A stretch of 17,771 nt of DNA from Bacillota bacterium (GTDB lineage Bacteria > Bacillota_A > Clostridia > DSM-8532): NCBI GenBank assembly GCA_023424865.1, contig JAFADM010000086.1, positions 1 through 17,771 of the forward strand, written 5' to 3'. How positions within the stretch are numbered: position 1 is the stretch's first letter; every line of letters starts with the position of its first letter. The translations under genes were made by a program, and so were the position numbers. Below the pieces are notes generated by a model that searched no databases, was not told the DNA's origin, and worked only from the letters and a program-made list of their open reading frames with translations. Positions 7,555 through 13,825 of this stretch are shown in pieces.

Positions 7555-8326
7555 ACTTCAGGCCGTATCAGGAGGCTATGACAGTATAGAACGGATAAAG
7601 GAAATAAGCCTGAGTTTTGGGGACAGTGGAATCGTGAGCATCATCGGCCCTAACGGCTGCGGCAAGAGCACTCTTCTGAAAATCCTTGCGAATTTACTTA
7701 AGCCCATGAGCGGAAAAGCCTTGCTGGACGGCAGGGATATCCGGCAAATCGGACGGCTGGAATACGCAAAGCGTGTCTCCTTTCTGCCCCAGGTCCGGAG
7801 TATTCCCAATATGTCCGTAAGCTCCCTTGTGATGCACGGACGGCAGCCCTACTTAAGCTACCCGCGAAGGTACGGGGCTGCAGACAAAAGAATCGGGGAG
7901 GAGGCCATGGAGCTGACAGGGGCCATAGCTTACCGGCACCGCAATGTTCAAAGCCTGTCGGGAGGCGAGCGGCAGAAGGCCTATATTGCCATGAGCGTGG
8001 CCCAGGATACGGATGTGATGCTTATGGACGAACCCACAACCTATTTGGATGTTCAGCACCAGTATGAAATTATGGAGCTTGCCAAAAAGCTTCGGAAGCG
8101 GGGAAAGCTTATTATCCTGGTGCTCCATGATCTGAATCTGGCAATGAACTATTCTGATCGTATGGTTATTATGGATAAGGGGCGGGTGTTGGCCTGGGAG
8201 GCACCTGCGACCTTGTATCAAACAGGTATTATCGATAAGGTGTTCCATATAAGGACAGAACTGATACGTTTTGAGGGCGGCTATCAGCTTTTATTTCTGC
8301 CCTCTATGAAGGAGGAAAACACATGA
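7547..8326 (+). CDS. btuD: Corrinoid-type ABC transporter ATP-binding protein (BtuD/FecE family)
   Basis: This 259-residue cytosolic ATPase powers the adjacent importer. All nucleotide-binding motifs are intact: Walker A GPNGCGKST (34-42), Q-loop Gln83 in FLPQ, signature LSGGERQ (138-144), Walker B VMLMDEP (158-164), D-loop LD (168-169) and switch His195 in VLHDLNLA. The region between Q-loop and signature (VMHGRQPYLSYPRRY) is typical of the iron/B12 importer group. GAGGAGGA precedes the ATG at 7547. The gene overlaps btuC by 8 bases and cbiK by 4 (ATGA). Substrate assignment rests on operon context. Confidence 0.92.
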   Translation: MLELQAVSGGYDSIERIKEISLSFGDSGIVSIIGPNGCGKSTLLKILANLLKPMSGKALLDGRDIRQIGRLEYAKRVSFLPQVRSIPNMSVSSLVMHGRQPYLSYPRRYGAADKRIGEEAMELTGAIAYRHRNVQSLSGGERQKAYIAMSVAQDTDVMLMDEPTTYLDVQHQYEIMELAKKLRKRGKLIILVLHDLNLAMNYSDRMVIMDKGRVLAWEAPATLYQTGIIDKVFHIRTELIRFEGGYQLLFLPSMKEENT

Positions 8327-9099
8327 ACGTAAAGAAAGCCGTTTTGGTGGCAAGCTTCGGCACAAGCCATTCCGACGCTCTAAAGCTGAACATTGAACCC
8401 ATTGAGGCACAAATAAGGGCCGCGTTTTCCGAATATCAGGTATACCGTGCGTTTACAAGCTCCATAGTCATAAGGCTTTTGAAGCGCCGGGGCATTGAGG
8501 TGGATACGCCGGAGGAGGCATTGGACAAATTGTTCCGTGACGGAATAAGTGAGGTTATTGTACAGCCTACCCACATCATAGACGGAGAAGAAGTGGAAAA
8601 GCTTAAACGTGTCTGCATGGGCAAGGAAGCTCTGTTTGACAGGCTGAAAATTACAGCCCCTCTGTTGTCCGGCACAGAGGATTTTAAAGAGGTAATCCGT
8701 ATAATGGCCGGAGTGTATGGCAATGTACCGGAGGACACAGCGGTGGTGCTTGTGGGCCATGGCAGCCGTCATGGAGCCAATAGTGCCTATCCTGCCCTGG
8801 ACTATATATTCAAGGAACAGGGCCATTCCCGGTTCTTTATTGGCACAGTGGAGTCCTACCCTGATGGGGATACGGTTTTGAAATTAATTCGAAACGCCGG
8901 GTACAAAAAGGTGTTGCTTGCTCCGCTTTTGCTCGTGGCGGGTGATCACGCGAAAAACGATATCGCAGGAGATGAGGCGGACAGCTGGAAAAGCCGCTTT
9001 GAAAGTGCGGGGCTTCCTGTGACCGTTTCCCTTCGAGGGCTGGGCGAATACCCGGAGATTCAGGCTCTTTATGCCGCACATACAAGGGAGGCCATGTAA
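8323..9099 (+). CDS. cbiK: Sirohydrochlorin cobaltochelatase (CbiK)
   Basis: This 258-residue class II chelatase of the CbiK type inserts cobalt into sirohydrochlorin (or factor II), the committing step of the anaerobic B12 pathway. Both halves of the bilobal fold are present. The conserved motifs are AVLVASFGTSH near the N-terminus, QPTHIIDGEE (81-90), His146 in GHGSRHGAN, Glu177 in GTVESYPD and His209 in VAGDHAKNDIAGDE. These correspond in order to the known metal-binding and catalytic His, Glu and His of Salmonella CbiK. There is no signal peptide, so a cytosolic enzyme is expected. It is the last gene of the unit, coupled to the ATPase gene by ATGA. A convergent unit begins about 100 bases downstream. 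Confidence 0.96.
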   Translation: MNVKKAVLVASFGTSHSDALKLNIEPIEAQIRAAFSEYQVYRAFTSSIVIRLLKRRGIEVDTPEEALDKLFRDGISEVIVQPTHIIDGEEVEKLKRVCMGKEALFDRLKITAPLLSGTEDFKEVIRIMAGVYGNVPEDTAVVLVGHGSRHGANSAYPALDYIFKEQGHSRFFIGTVESYPDGDTVLKLIRNAGYKKVLLAPLLLVAGDHAKNDIAGDEADSWKSRFESAGLPVTVSLRGLGEYPEIQALYAAHTREAM

Positions 9100-9165
9100 A
9101 CCTGTTCCTGCAAAGGGTACAGCCTGTTTTTCCGCTTCTGCCAGGTTGATCGAATGGTGGGGATA

Positions 9166-9191
9166 TATATAAATTCTTTGCTGTTTATATA
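9166..9191. other. AT-rich hairpin between convergent genes
   Basis: TATATAAA (9166-9173) and TTTATATA (9184-9191) form a perfect 8-bp inverted repeat around a 10-base loop in the 108-base gap between cbiK and cblS. The stem contains no G or C and no clear T-run follows on either strand. It is therefore a poor intrinsic terminator, although its position would suit a bidirectional one. No better terminator was seen in this gap. Confidence 0.3.
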
Positions 9192-9207
9192 GTGGAGACG
9201 AGGGCTT

Positions 9208-9924
9208 CTAAGCAAGGACACCTAGGACAAAGACTTCAAGTCCAACCTCCGGCTTGCCCATATGGGGATCCGCTGTAAAAAGTATACAGGAAGAAGGTCC
9301 GGCTGATTTCAATAAATCAAGTAAAGGCGGCTCGAGAAGCTGTACCTTAAGGCCGCTTTCGCGGGCCAGAATCTGAGCTTCGGCAGCAATTCCCTGTGAC
9401 CCCACAGGCAGCGCCGTGCGAATGCCAGGAAGCTGCAAAAGCTTTTGAATTTGAAGGTTGGACGGAAGCTCAACACCTTCTTCCAGCGTTTCGGCTCCCA
9501 CAAGGGGGACACCTGCGCAGTAAAGAAGGTCACCTTTATGCCCGCCTCCCAGGCGCAGCCTGCTAACCGGACAGGTGCCAGTAACGGTAACCCCCAGTGC
9601 TGTCATACTTGTAGGCATGTTTTTTTCGGTGCTGATAATAAAAGGGAGCGTGGTGCCTAAGGCTTCCCGTATACCTTCCAGCAGGCGCTGTGCAATATCC
9701 GGGCCGTTGGCTGCGGCAACCGAGGCCGACACAGGTTCCCCTCCGGCGCAAAGCACCTCAAGAAGTGCTGTACGGGCGGTAAACAGGCCTACGGTTTCAG
9801 GAGGTACCGCAAGGGCATCATGGGGAAGGGAGCCTATGCCGCCGCAGGAATCCACGGCAGACAGATACGCGGTAGTTCCGTCGCTCATTATAAGAAGATC
9901 CCGAAAGCTGGGTATATGTATCAT
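9208..9924 (-). CDS. cblS: Probable alpha-ribazole kinase CblS (PurM/AIR-synthase-like)
   Basis: This 238-residue protein resembles the AIR-synthase (PurM) superfamily. It has AVDSCGGIGSLPHD (23-36), a TARTALLEVLCAGGEPVSASVA helix-loop (49-70), STEKNMPTSMTALGVTVTG (98-116) and a glycine-rich LGGGHKGDLLY (125-135). I infer CblS, which phosphorylates alpha-ribazole to alpha-ribazole 5'-phosphate in Firmicutes that salvage the lower-ligand nucleoside. The inference rests on the coupled S-component-like partner and on the flanking cobU-cobS-cobC genes. The frame is open upstream to 10062. The start at 9924 is chosen because GGGGGTGG precedes it, it forms an ATGA overlap with cblT, and the extra N-terminal residues would only be the antisense-frame read of cblT. 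A thiamine-phosphate-kinase-like or HypE-like role is less likely. Confidence 0.78.
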   Translation of the reverse strand: MIHIPSFRDLLIMSDGTTAYLSAVDSCGGIGSLPHDALAVPPETVGLFTARTALLEVLCAGGEPVSASVAAANGPDIAQRLLEGIREALGTTLPFIISTEKNMPTSMTALGVTVTGTCPVSRLRLGGGHKGDLLYCAGVPLVGAETLEEGVELPSNLQIQKLLQLPGIRTALPVGSQGIAAEAQILARESGLKVQLLEPPLLDLLKSAGPSSCILFTADPHMGKPEVGLEVFVLGVLA

Positions 9925-10406
9925 AGGTGCCACCCCCTTAAAACTTTGCCGTATTTTAAAAGAGCCCCTGCCACGGATGCGGCGCCGAAGGCATTGATCG
10001 CGGAACCGAGCACCAGCCCCGGCAACAGTACAATAAATACGGGTACCCCCATGCCGGGCCATATAAGTAAAATAAGCGGTGAAATAAAGGCATTAAGGGA
10101 AAACGCCAACAATGAAGCAAGCCACAGGGGATGCCGGAGTGCTATCCTTCCTGCAAAATAGCAAAGAACTCCCATCTCAGCGGCAACCACAAAATGCAGG
10201 GGCAGGGTGAGAGGAAAGCCCGCTAAAAGGGCGGACAGAAGATGACCAGCCGCACCGGCAACGGCGCCGGGGAGGCCGCCCAGGAGAAAGGCGGCAAGAA
10301 AAGCGGGAAGGGTGTCCAGAGCAATGGAGCCGTAAATATGAAACTGAGCTCCAAGAGCGGACAGGCCGCAAAGCAGGGCAAGAAGGCAAAGCTTTTTAAC
10401 GTTCAT
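9921..10406 (-). CDS. cblT: Probable alpha-ribazole transporter CblT (ECF S-component-like)
   Basis: This 161-residue, very hydrophobic protein has about five to six membrane segments and the look of an energy-coupling-factor S component. Conserved-looking segments are GSIALDTLPAFLAAFLLGG (26-44) and AGAAGHLLSALLAGFPLTLPLHF. This pattern fits the alpha-ribazole transporter CblT found next to cblS in Firmicutes. It would need a shared EcfA/EcfA'/EcfT module encoded elsewhere, as none is in the window. The start at 10406 has a strong AAAGGAG ribosome-binding site 6 to 7 bases upstream. The stop overlaps the cblS start (ATGA). It is transcribed divergently from cobU. Confidence 0.8.
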   Translation of the reverse strand: MNVKKLCLLALLCGLSALGAQFHIYGSIALDTLPAFLAAFLLGGLPGAVAGAAGHLLSALLAGFPLTLPLHFVVAAEMGVLCYFAGRIALRHPLWLASLLAFSLNAFISPLILLIWPGMGVPVFIVLLPGLVLGSAINAFGAASVAGALLKYGKVLRGWHL

Positions 10407-10430
10407 AACAAATCTCCTTTGGCTGTTACT

Positions 10431-10460
10431 ACTATAATACGGATTTCAATAAGGTGTCAA
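10431..10460 (-). promoter_or_regulatory. Promoter for cblT-cblS
   Basis: On the minus strand a consensus -35 TTGACA (10455-10460) is followed after 18 bases by TATAGT (10431-10436, five of six matches to TATAAT). It would give a leader of roughly 20 bases that contains the AAAGGAG site of cblT, too short for a riboswitch. A plus-strand TATAAT (10433-10438) overlaps it but lacks a convincing -35, so a promoter for cobU here is only weakly supported. Confidence 0.6.
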
Positions 10461-10496
10461 TTACCTCCGAACACAGGCGGGAGAAAGGATAAGCTT

Positions 10497-11030
10497 ATGA
10501 TGATTCTAATAACGGGAGGCGCAGCCAGCGGAAAATCCGAACTGGCGGAGAGGGCATCGGTTTTACTGAATACAGGAAAGAAGGCGTACATAGCCACTAT
10601 GCTCTCAGGTGACGGTGAAAGCCTGGCGCGCATAGAAAAGCATCGCACCATGCGTTCAGGAAAGGGCTTTGCCACTCTGGAGGCATCCTTGGCCATGCCC
10701 AAAACGGAAGCACTCACCGGTTACGATACGGTCCTGGTTGAGTGTGTATCCAATTTTCTGGCAAACGTTATGTTCCAATCCGGAAAGGAGGCCAGCGAAG
10801 CAGTATGCTTTATATTAAGTGAGTTAAGTGGGTTGCGCTTAAAGGTAAGCAATACCGTTATCGTCACCAACGAGGTATTCTCGGACGGAGGACACTACGA
10901 TGAATTTACCCTGGCCTATATTGGGGCTTTAGGCCGGATTAACCGTGAACTGGCCAGGAAAGCGGATATTGTCATAGAATCCGTATGCGGAATTCCGCTT
11001 TTTATGAAAGGGGGCCTGGAAGGCTTATGA
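10497..11030 (+). CDS. cobU: Adenosylcobinamide kinase / adenosylcobinamide-phosphate guanylyltransferase (CobU)
   Basis: This 177-residue CobU-family protein phosphorylates adenosylcobinamide and transfers GMP to give adenosylcobinamide-GDP, the substrate of CobS. It has the P-loop TGGAASGKSELAE (6-18), KAYIATM (29-35) and the RIEKHRTMR segment, whose His49 matches the residue guanylylated in CobU. It also has VECVSNFLANVMF, VIVTNEV (121-127) and a C-terminal GRINRELARKADIVIESVCGIP. The stretch after VTNEV differs from the usual GxGIVPxN motif, reading FSDGGHYDEF. Two consecutive ATGs (10497 and 10500) follow AAAGGA; 10497 is used here. The longer open frame back to 10242 runs antisense through cblT and is not used. 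ATGA overlap with cobS. Confidence 0.9.
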   Translation: MMILITGGAASGKSELAERASVLLNTGKKAYIATMLSGDGESLARIEKHRTMRSGKGFATLEASLAMPKTEALTGYDTVLVECVSNFLANVMFQSGKEASEAVCFILSELSGLRLKVSNTVIVTNEVFSDGGHYDEFTLAYIGALGRINRELARKADIVIESVCGIPLFMKGGLEGL

Positions 11031-11788
11031 AGTCCTTGCTTGAAGCTTTAGTCATTGCGTTTTCCATGTATTCGGCTATTCCCATGCCGCAAATCCAGTG
11101 GAACAAAAGGAACATAGCCTGTGCCATTGCCTTTTTACCCGCCGTTGGGCTTGTTTCCGCTGCCGGGATATGGGGGCTCTATGAGTTTTGCAGGCTGCTG
11201 TCCCTTGCACCGGCCCTTTTTTCCGCCCTTGCCGTTATGCTTTCCATTCTCATTACGGGAGGCATACACCTGGACGGCTTTTGTGATACCTGTGACGCCC
11301 TGGCGTCTCACAGCAGCAGAGAAAAGCACCTTGCCATACTTAAGGACCCTCATGTGGGCGCATTTGCTGTGATCTACACCTGTGCATTGATCCTGCTGCA
11401 GTTTGGGGCATGGTACCAGCTTTATCTTGCACCCGGCTACTTAGCAGCCGCCTTCAGTGCCTTTATTATCTCAAGGGTACTGGCCTCGCTGGCTGTCCTT
11501 AAGATTAAAAAAGCCAGTGAACAAGGCCTTGCGGCAACCTTTTCCCAGTCTTCAAAAGGGCTTGTATTGCCTTTAATTGCAATAGCAGCCCTGACGGTGA
11601 CGGCAGCCGTGCTTTATTCAGGCTGGCCTGCTCTGCTTGCTGCCCTTGGGGCTTTACTGTTTTTTATGGTGTTTAAAAGAATGGCAATAAAGCAGTTCGG
11701 AGGCATTACCGGGGATTTGGCCGGTTTTCTTTTGGTGGGAAGCGAAACCTTAATGCTTTTAACTGCCGCCCTTTTGGGTGCGGTATGA
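11027..11788 (+). CDS. cobS: Adenosylcobinamide-GDP ribazoletransferase (CobS)
   Basis: This 253-residue integral membrane protein joins adenosylcobinamide-GDP to alpha-ribazole or alpha-ribazole 5'-phosphate to make cobalamin or its phosphate. Family signatures are SMYSAIPMPQIQW at the N-terminus, GGIHLDGFCDTCDAL (the acidic metal-binding motif), ILKDPHVGAFAV and, near the C-terminus, FGGITGDLAGFLLVGSE. Multiple hydrophobic segments separate them. The start at 11027 is preferred over 10985 because conserved sequence begins there and it forms an ATGA overlap with cobU. The next gene follows after 16 bases. It would use the product of the neighbouring CblS if the salvage assignment is right. 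Confidence 0.95.
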   Translation: MKSLLEALVIAFSMYSAIPMPQIQWNKRNIACAIAFLPAVGLVSAAGIWGLYEFCRLLSLAPALFSALAVMLSILITGGIHLDGFCDTCDALASHSSREKHLAILKDPHVGAFAVIYTCALILLQFGAWYQLYLAPGYLAAAFSAFIISRVLASLAVLKIKKASEQGLAATFSQSSKGLVLPLIAIAALTVTAAVLYSGWPALLAALGALLFFMVFKRMAIKQFGGITGDLAGFLLVGSETLMLLTAALLGAV

Positions 11789-11804
11789 AACAGAGGAGGA
11801 TAAG

Positions 11805-12197
11805 ATGGTATTTATAACAGGGGGAAACAGCCAGGGAAAGCTGGAGTTTGTCAAATCGGCATTGGGAATAAAGGAGGAGGAGATTGCCGATGGAGGCATC
11901 TGCGGTTTTAATGAAGCCTTTCAAAAGCAGGTGCTGAACAAGCTTCATCTTTTGGTGGGGAGGATGCTCTCTCAGGGGCTTGATGCTCAGGCTGAGGTAA
12001 TAAAGGGTGTTGAAGAAAATCCGAATATTATTGTCATTTGTGATGAGACAGGCTGCGGCATTGTGCCTATAGAGGCCAGGGACCGTATCCTAAGGGAGCA
12101 GGTGGGTCGGCTTGCCTGCAATCTGGCCCGTAAGGCGCAGAAGGTATACAGGGTGAGCTGCGGCATTCCTGTCTTAATCAAGGGAGAAGTAAAATGA
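11805..12197 (+). CDS. Short CobU-like P-loop paralog of uncertain activity
   Basis: This 130-residue protein is clearly related to CobU but about 50 residues shorter than the complete one two genes upstream. It keeps the opening MVFITGGNSQGK, ICDETGCGIVP (78-88), which is the motif the upstream copy lacks, and GRLACNLARKAQKVYRVSCGIPVLIKG. It lacks the middle region with the KHR histidine that receives GMP. The P-loop lysine is followed by Leu rather than Ser/Thr, so Mg-nucleotide handling may be altered. GAGGAGG precedes the ATG at 11805; an in-frame ATG at 11778 inside cobS is less likely. It is coupled to cobC by ATGA. It could complement the first CobU, act as a regulatory subunit, or perform a separate cobinamide-related step. 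The frame is intact, so it is not an obvious pseudogene. Confidence 0.75.
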   Translation: MVFITGGNSQGKLEFVKSALGIKEEEIADGGICGFNEAFQKQVLNKLHLLVGRMLSQGLDAQAEVIKGVEENPNIIVICDETGCGIVPIEARDRILREQVGRLACNLARKAQKVYRVSCGIPVLIKGEVK

Positions 12198-12823
12198 TAA
12201 AAATCTGCCTGCTGCGGCATGGCCGCACACCGGGGAACGAGCGAAGGGCTTACATTGGGAGAACGGACGAGCCCTTATCGGATAAAGGAAAAGAGGAGCT
12301 TCTGGGCCACAGGGGGCTTTATCCTGCTGTGGAGGCGGTTTATTCCAGCCCTTTGAGGCGCTGCCGGGAAACAGCAGAGCTTCTTTACCCCAACGTCCCT
12401 CTTTATGTGGAGGAAGCGTTCAGAGAATATGATTTCGGCCTGTTTGAAGGAAAAACCCATGAGGAATTAATGGCTGATGCCCTTTATCGGGAGTGGATTG
12501 ATGCTAATGGAAATTCTCCCATACCTGGGGGTGAGGACGGAGAAGCGTTTCGGGCGCGCTGCGTGAAAGGGTTTGAGAAAGCCGTTGCTCAAGTGTTTGA
12601 AAAAAAGTTTGAAAGTGTTGCCATACTGACCCATGGGGGTGTTATTATGTCGCTTATGGAGAGGCTTTCCCTGGAAAAGAGGGGCTTTTACGGCTGGAAG
12701 GTAAAAAATGGTCAGGGCTTTATATTAAGTCTGGAGGAGGAGGTGTGGAAAGAGCGCAGGGGCCTTTCCGGTGTGAAAGAATTTACCTCTTTAGAAGATG
12801 AAAATAAGGCTTACATGAAATAA
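12194..12823 (+). CDS. cobC: Alpha-ribazole / cobalamin 5'-phosphate phosphatase (CobC-like)
   Basis: This 209-residue protein belongs to the histidine phosphatase (phosphoglycerate mutase-like) superfamily. The RHG motif LLRHGRTPGN places the phospho-accepting His9. Further residues are YSSPLRRCRETAELL (50-64), Glu78 in REYDFGLFEGKTHEEL and the second catalytic histidine His147 in ILTHGGVIMSL. Position after cobU-cobS indicates the CobC role: removing the 5'-phosphate from adenosylcobalamin phosphate or from alpha-ribazole phosphate. It starts in an ATGA overlap with the CobU paralog. Its 3' end overlaps the convergent downstream gene by 13 bases. A general sugar-phosphate phosphatase is possible on motif alone. 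Confidence 0.88.
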   Translation: MIKICLLRHGRTPGNERRAYIGRTDEPLSDKGKEELLGHRGLYPAVEAVYSSPLRRCRETAELLYPNVPLYVEEAFREYDFGLFEGKTHEELMADALYREWIDANGNSPIPGGEDGEAFRARCVKGFEKAVAQVFEKKFESVAILTHGGVIMSLMERLSLEKRGFYGWKVKNGQGFILSLEEEVWKERRGLSGVKEFTSLEDENKAYMK

Positions 12824-13623
12824 TTAACGATGATTTCAAACTTTTCTTTGTACGCCTCCATTATTTTGTCATTTTCATCCGAATAGGCCATCATATCTGT
12901 TTCCTGAGTGCAAAGGTATAGACTTGTCGTTTTTAAGCTTACGGCATAGTCAAGAATTTCACATAGCATGGGAGGCGTTACAATATCTTCAAAGGGAGAA
13001 ATGGTCAGGCCGTAGGCATCACAATCGTCAATTCGCCATTTGTAAGGGCCTCTTACAGGGCTTATAAGCTCTTTACGCACTTTATGACTGTCCAGGAGGC
13101 TGCATTTTATATAACAGGAGAGGGCTCCGTCAGGAAAAACAACCTTCTTTTCCCAGACGTTTTCACTCAAATAGTAATAGTGCTCCATACGATGAATTAG
13201 CCCCTTTCCTGTACAGAGCTCCGCCAGAATTAATTTATTGCCGGAATAAATGTATTTTGTAATGTAATATACCGTTGTGCAGCCGTCATCGCAGCATACC
13301 TTTTTTATTATCCGGTTAAAGGCATCATAGTCATAATGGTATTTATTAATTGTAATATGTTCTTCCATAAGCTCGAAGGGTGGTTTATGGGAATAGCGTT
13401 TAAGAAGGACTGTTTTTTGCGTTATGTGCTTCAAATCGTTATAAATATAATAGTATTTTATTTCGCTTGGGATACCGTTATATAGCATGGAGGAAGCCTC
13501 CAGCCGGTCAAAGGCATTATAATGATATTCGTCAATCTGACAGGTGTCGCCGGAGTGATATTCTCGCCGGATTAGCTTTCCTGTTTCGCTATAGAAGGAT
13601 TTAAGACTAGAATGCGGTTTCAT
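12811..13623 (-). CDS. Orphan protein with YD-repeat-like motifs
   Basis: I do not recognise a named family for this 270-residue protein. The first 160 residues are rich in aromatic residues and carry spaced motifs that resemble RHS/YD repeats: YHYNAFDRL (33-41), YIYNDL (59-64), YHYDYDAFNRI (95-105), YIYSGNKLI (124-132) and YYYLSENVW (149-157), roughly every 25 to 36 residues. There is a cysteine cluster, CCDDGC, at 110-115. The last 90 residues look unrelated and end in an acidic helix-like stretch. No signal peptide or membrane segment is visible, unlike large RHS toxins. AGGAGG is well placed before the ATG at 13623. Base composition is more A+T-rich than in the cob genes, which could indicate separate origin. 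Its 3' end overlaps cobC by 13 bases. Confidence 0.75.
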   Translation of the reverse strand: MKPHSSLKSFYSETGKLIRREYHSGDTCQIDEYHYNAFDRLEASSMLYNGIPSEIKYYYIYNDLKHITQKTVLLKRYSHKPPFELMEEHITINKYHYDYDAFNRIIKKVCCDDGCTTVYYITKYIYSGNKLILAELCTGKGLIHRMEHYYYLSENVWEKKVVFPDGALSCYIKCSLLDSHKVRKELISPVRGPYKWRIDDCDAYGLTISPFEDIVTPPMLCEILDYAVSLKTTSLYLCTQETDMMAYSDENDKIMEAYKEKFEIIVNYFM

Positions 13624-13658
13624 TTTTTTCCTCCGCTGTAAATCCTTATTGGTGTCTT

Positions 13659-13687
13659 ATTATATCAGAGTTTACCCGTCCTGTGCC
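13659..13687 (-). promoter_or_regulatory. Candidate promoter for the YD-like gene
   Basis: A perfect minus-strand TATAAT lies at 13659-13664. The -35 position 17 bases away (13682-13687) reads GGCACA, which matches only three of six consensus bases. The leader would be about 30 bases and includes the AGGAGG site. Confidence 0.4.
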
Positions 13688-13742
13688 AGAGAAACTTTAA
13701 GAAGCTAAACCGTTAGATTGGCGCTTGGATTGACGAACAGAT

Positions 13743-13776
13743 AAAAGGGGCAAGGCCTGTAATAAGCCTTACCCCT
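13743..13776 (-). terminator. Intrinsic terminator of the FAD oxidoreductase gene
   Basis: Arms 13766-13776 and 13746-13756 form an 11-bp stem around a 9-base loop. Read on the minus strand the stem is AGGGGTAAGGC with GCCTTGCCCCT and includes one U-G wobble, followed by TTTAT. On the plus strand the wobble becomes an A-C mismatch, so the element favours minus-strand transcription. It lies about 50 bases downstream of the stop at 13826. Confidence 0.82.
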
Positions 13777-13825
13777 CTTAAATTAAAGTCCCCTTTTTAA
13801 GCTTTCAATAGGCACCAATACGCAC

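Noticed and set aside
9100..9165. Rho-independent terminator just after cbiK, suggested by a TGTTTTTCC run at 9126-9134
   Set aside because: The bases before the T-run form only a four-pair stem (CTGT/ACAG) with a long loop, too weak to call.
9925..10062. N-terminal extension of CblS, because the frame is open upstream
   Set aside because: It is an out-of-frame read of cblT on the same strand, rich in arginine. The start at 9924 has its own ribosome-binding site and the usual ATGA coupling.
10242..10496. N-terminal extension of CobU, because the frame is open upstream
   Set aside because: The extension reads antisense through cblT, is lysine- and glycine-rich without family resemblance, and a good ribosome-binding site plus the P-loop start occur at 10497.
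11805..12197. Short CobU paralog as a pseudogene
   Set aside because: The frame is intact, has a strong ribosome-binding site, is coupled to cobC and keeps several conserved motifs, so degradation is not shown.
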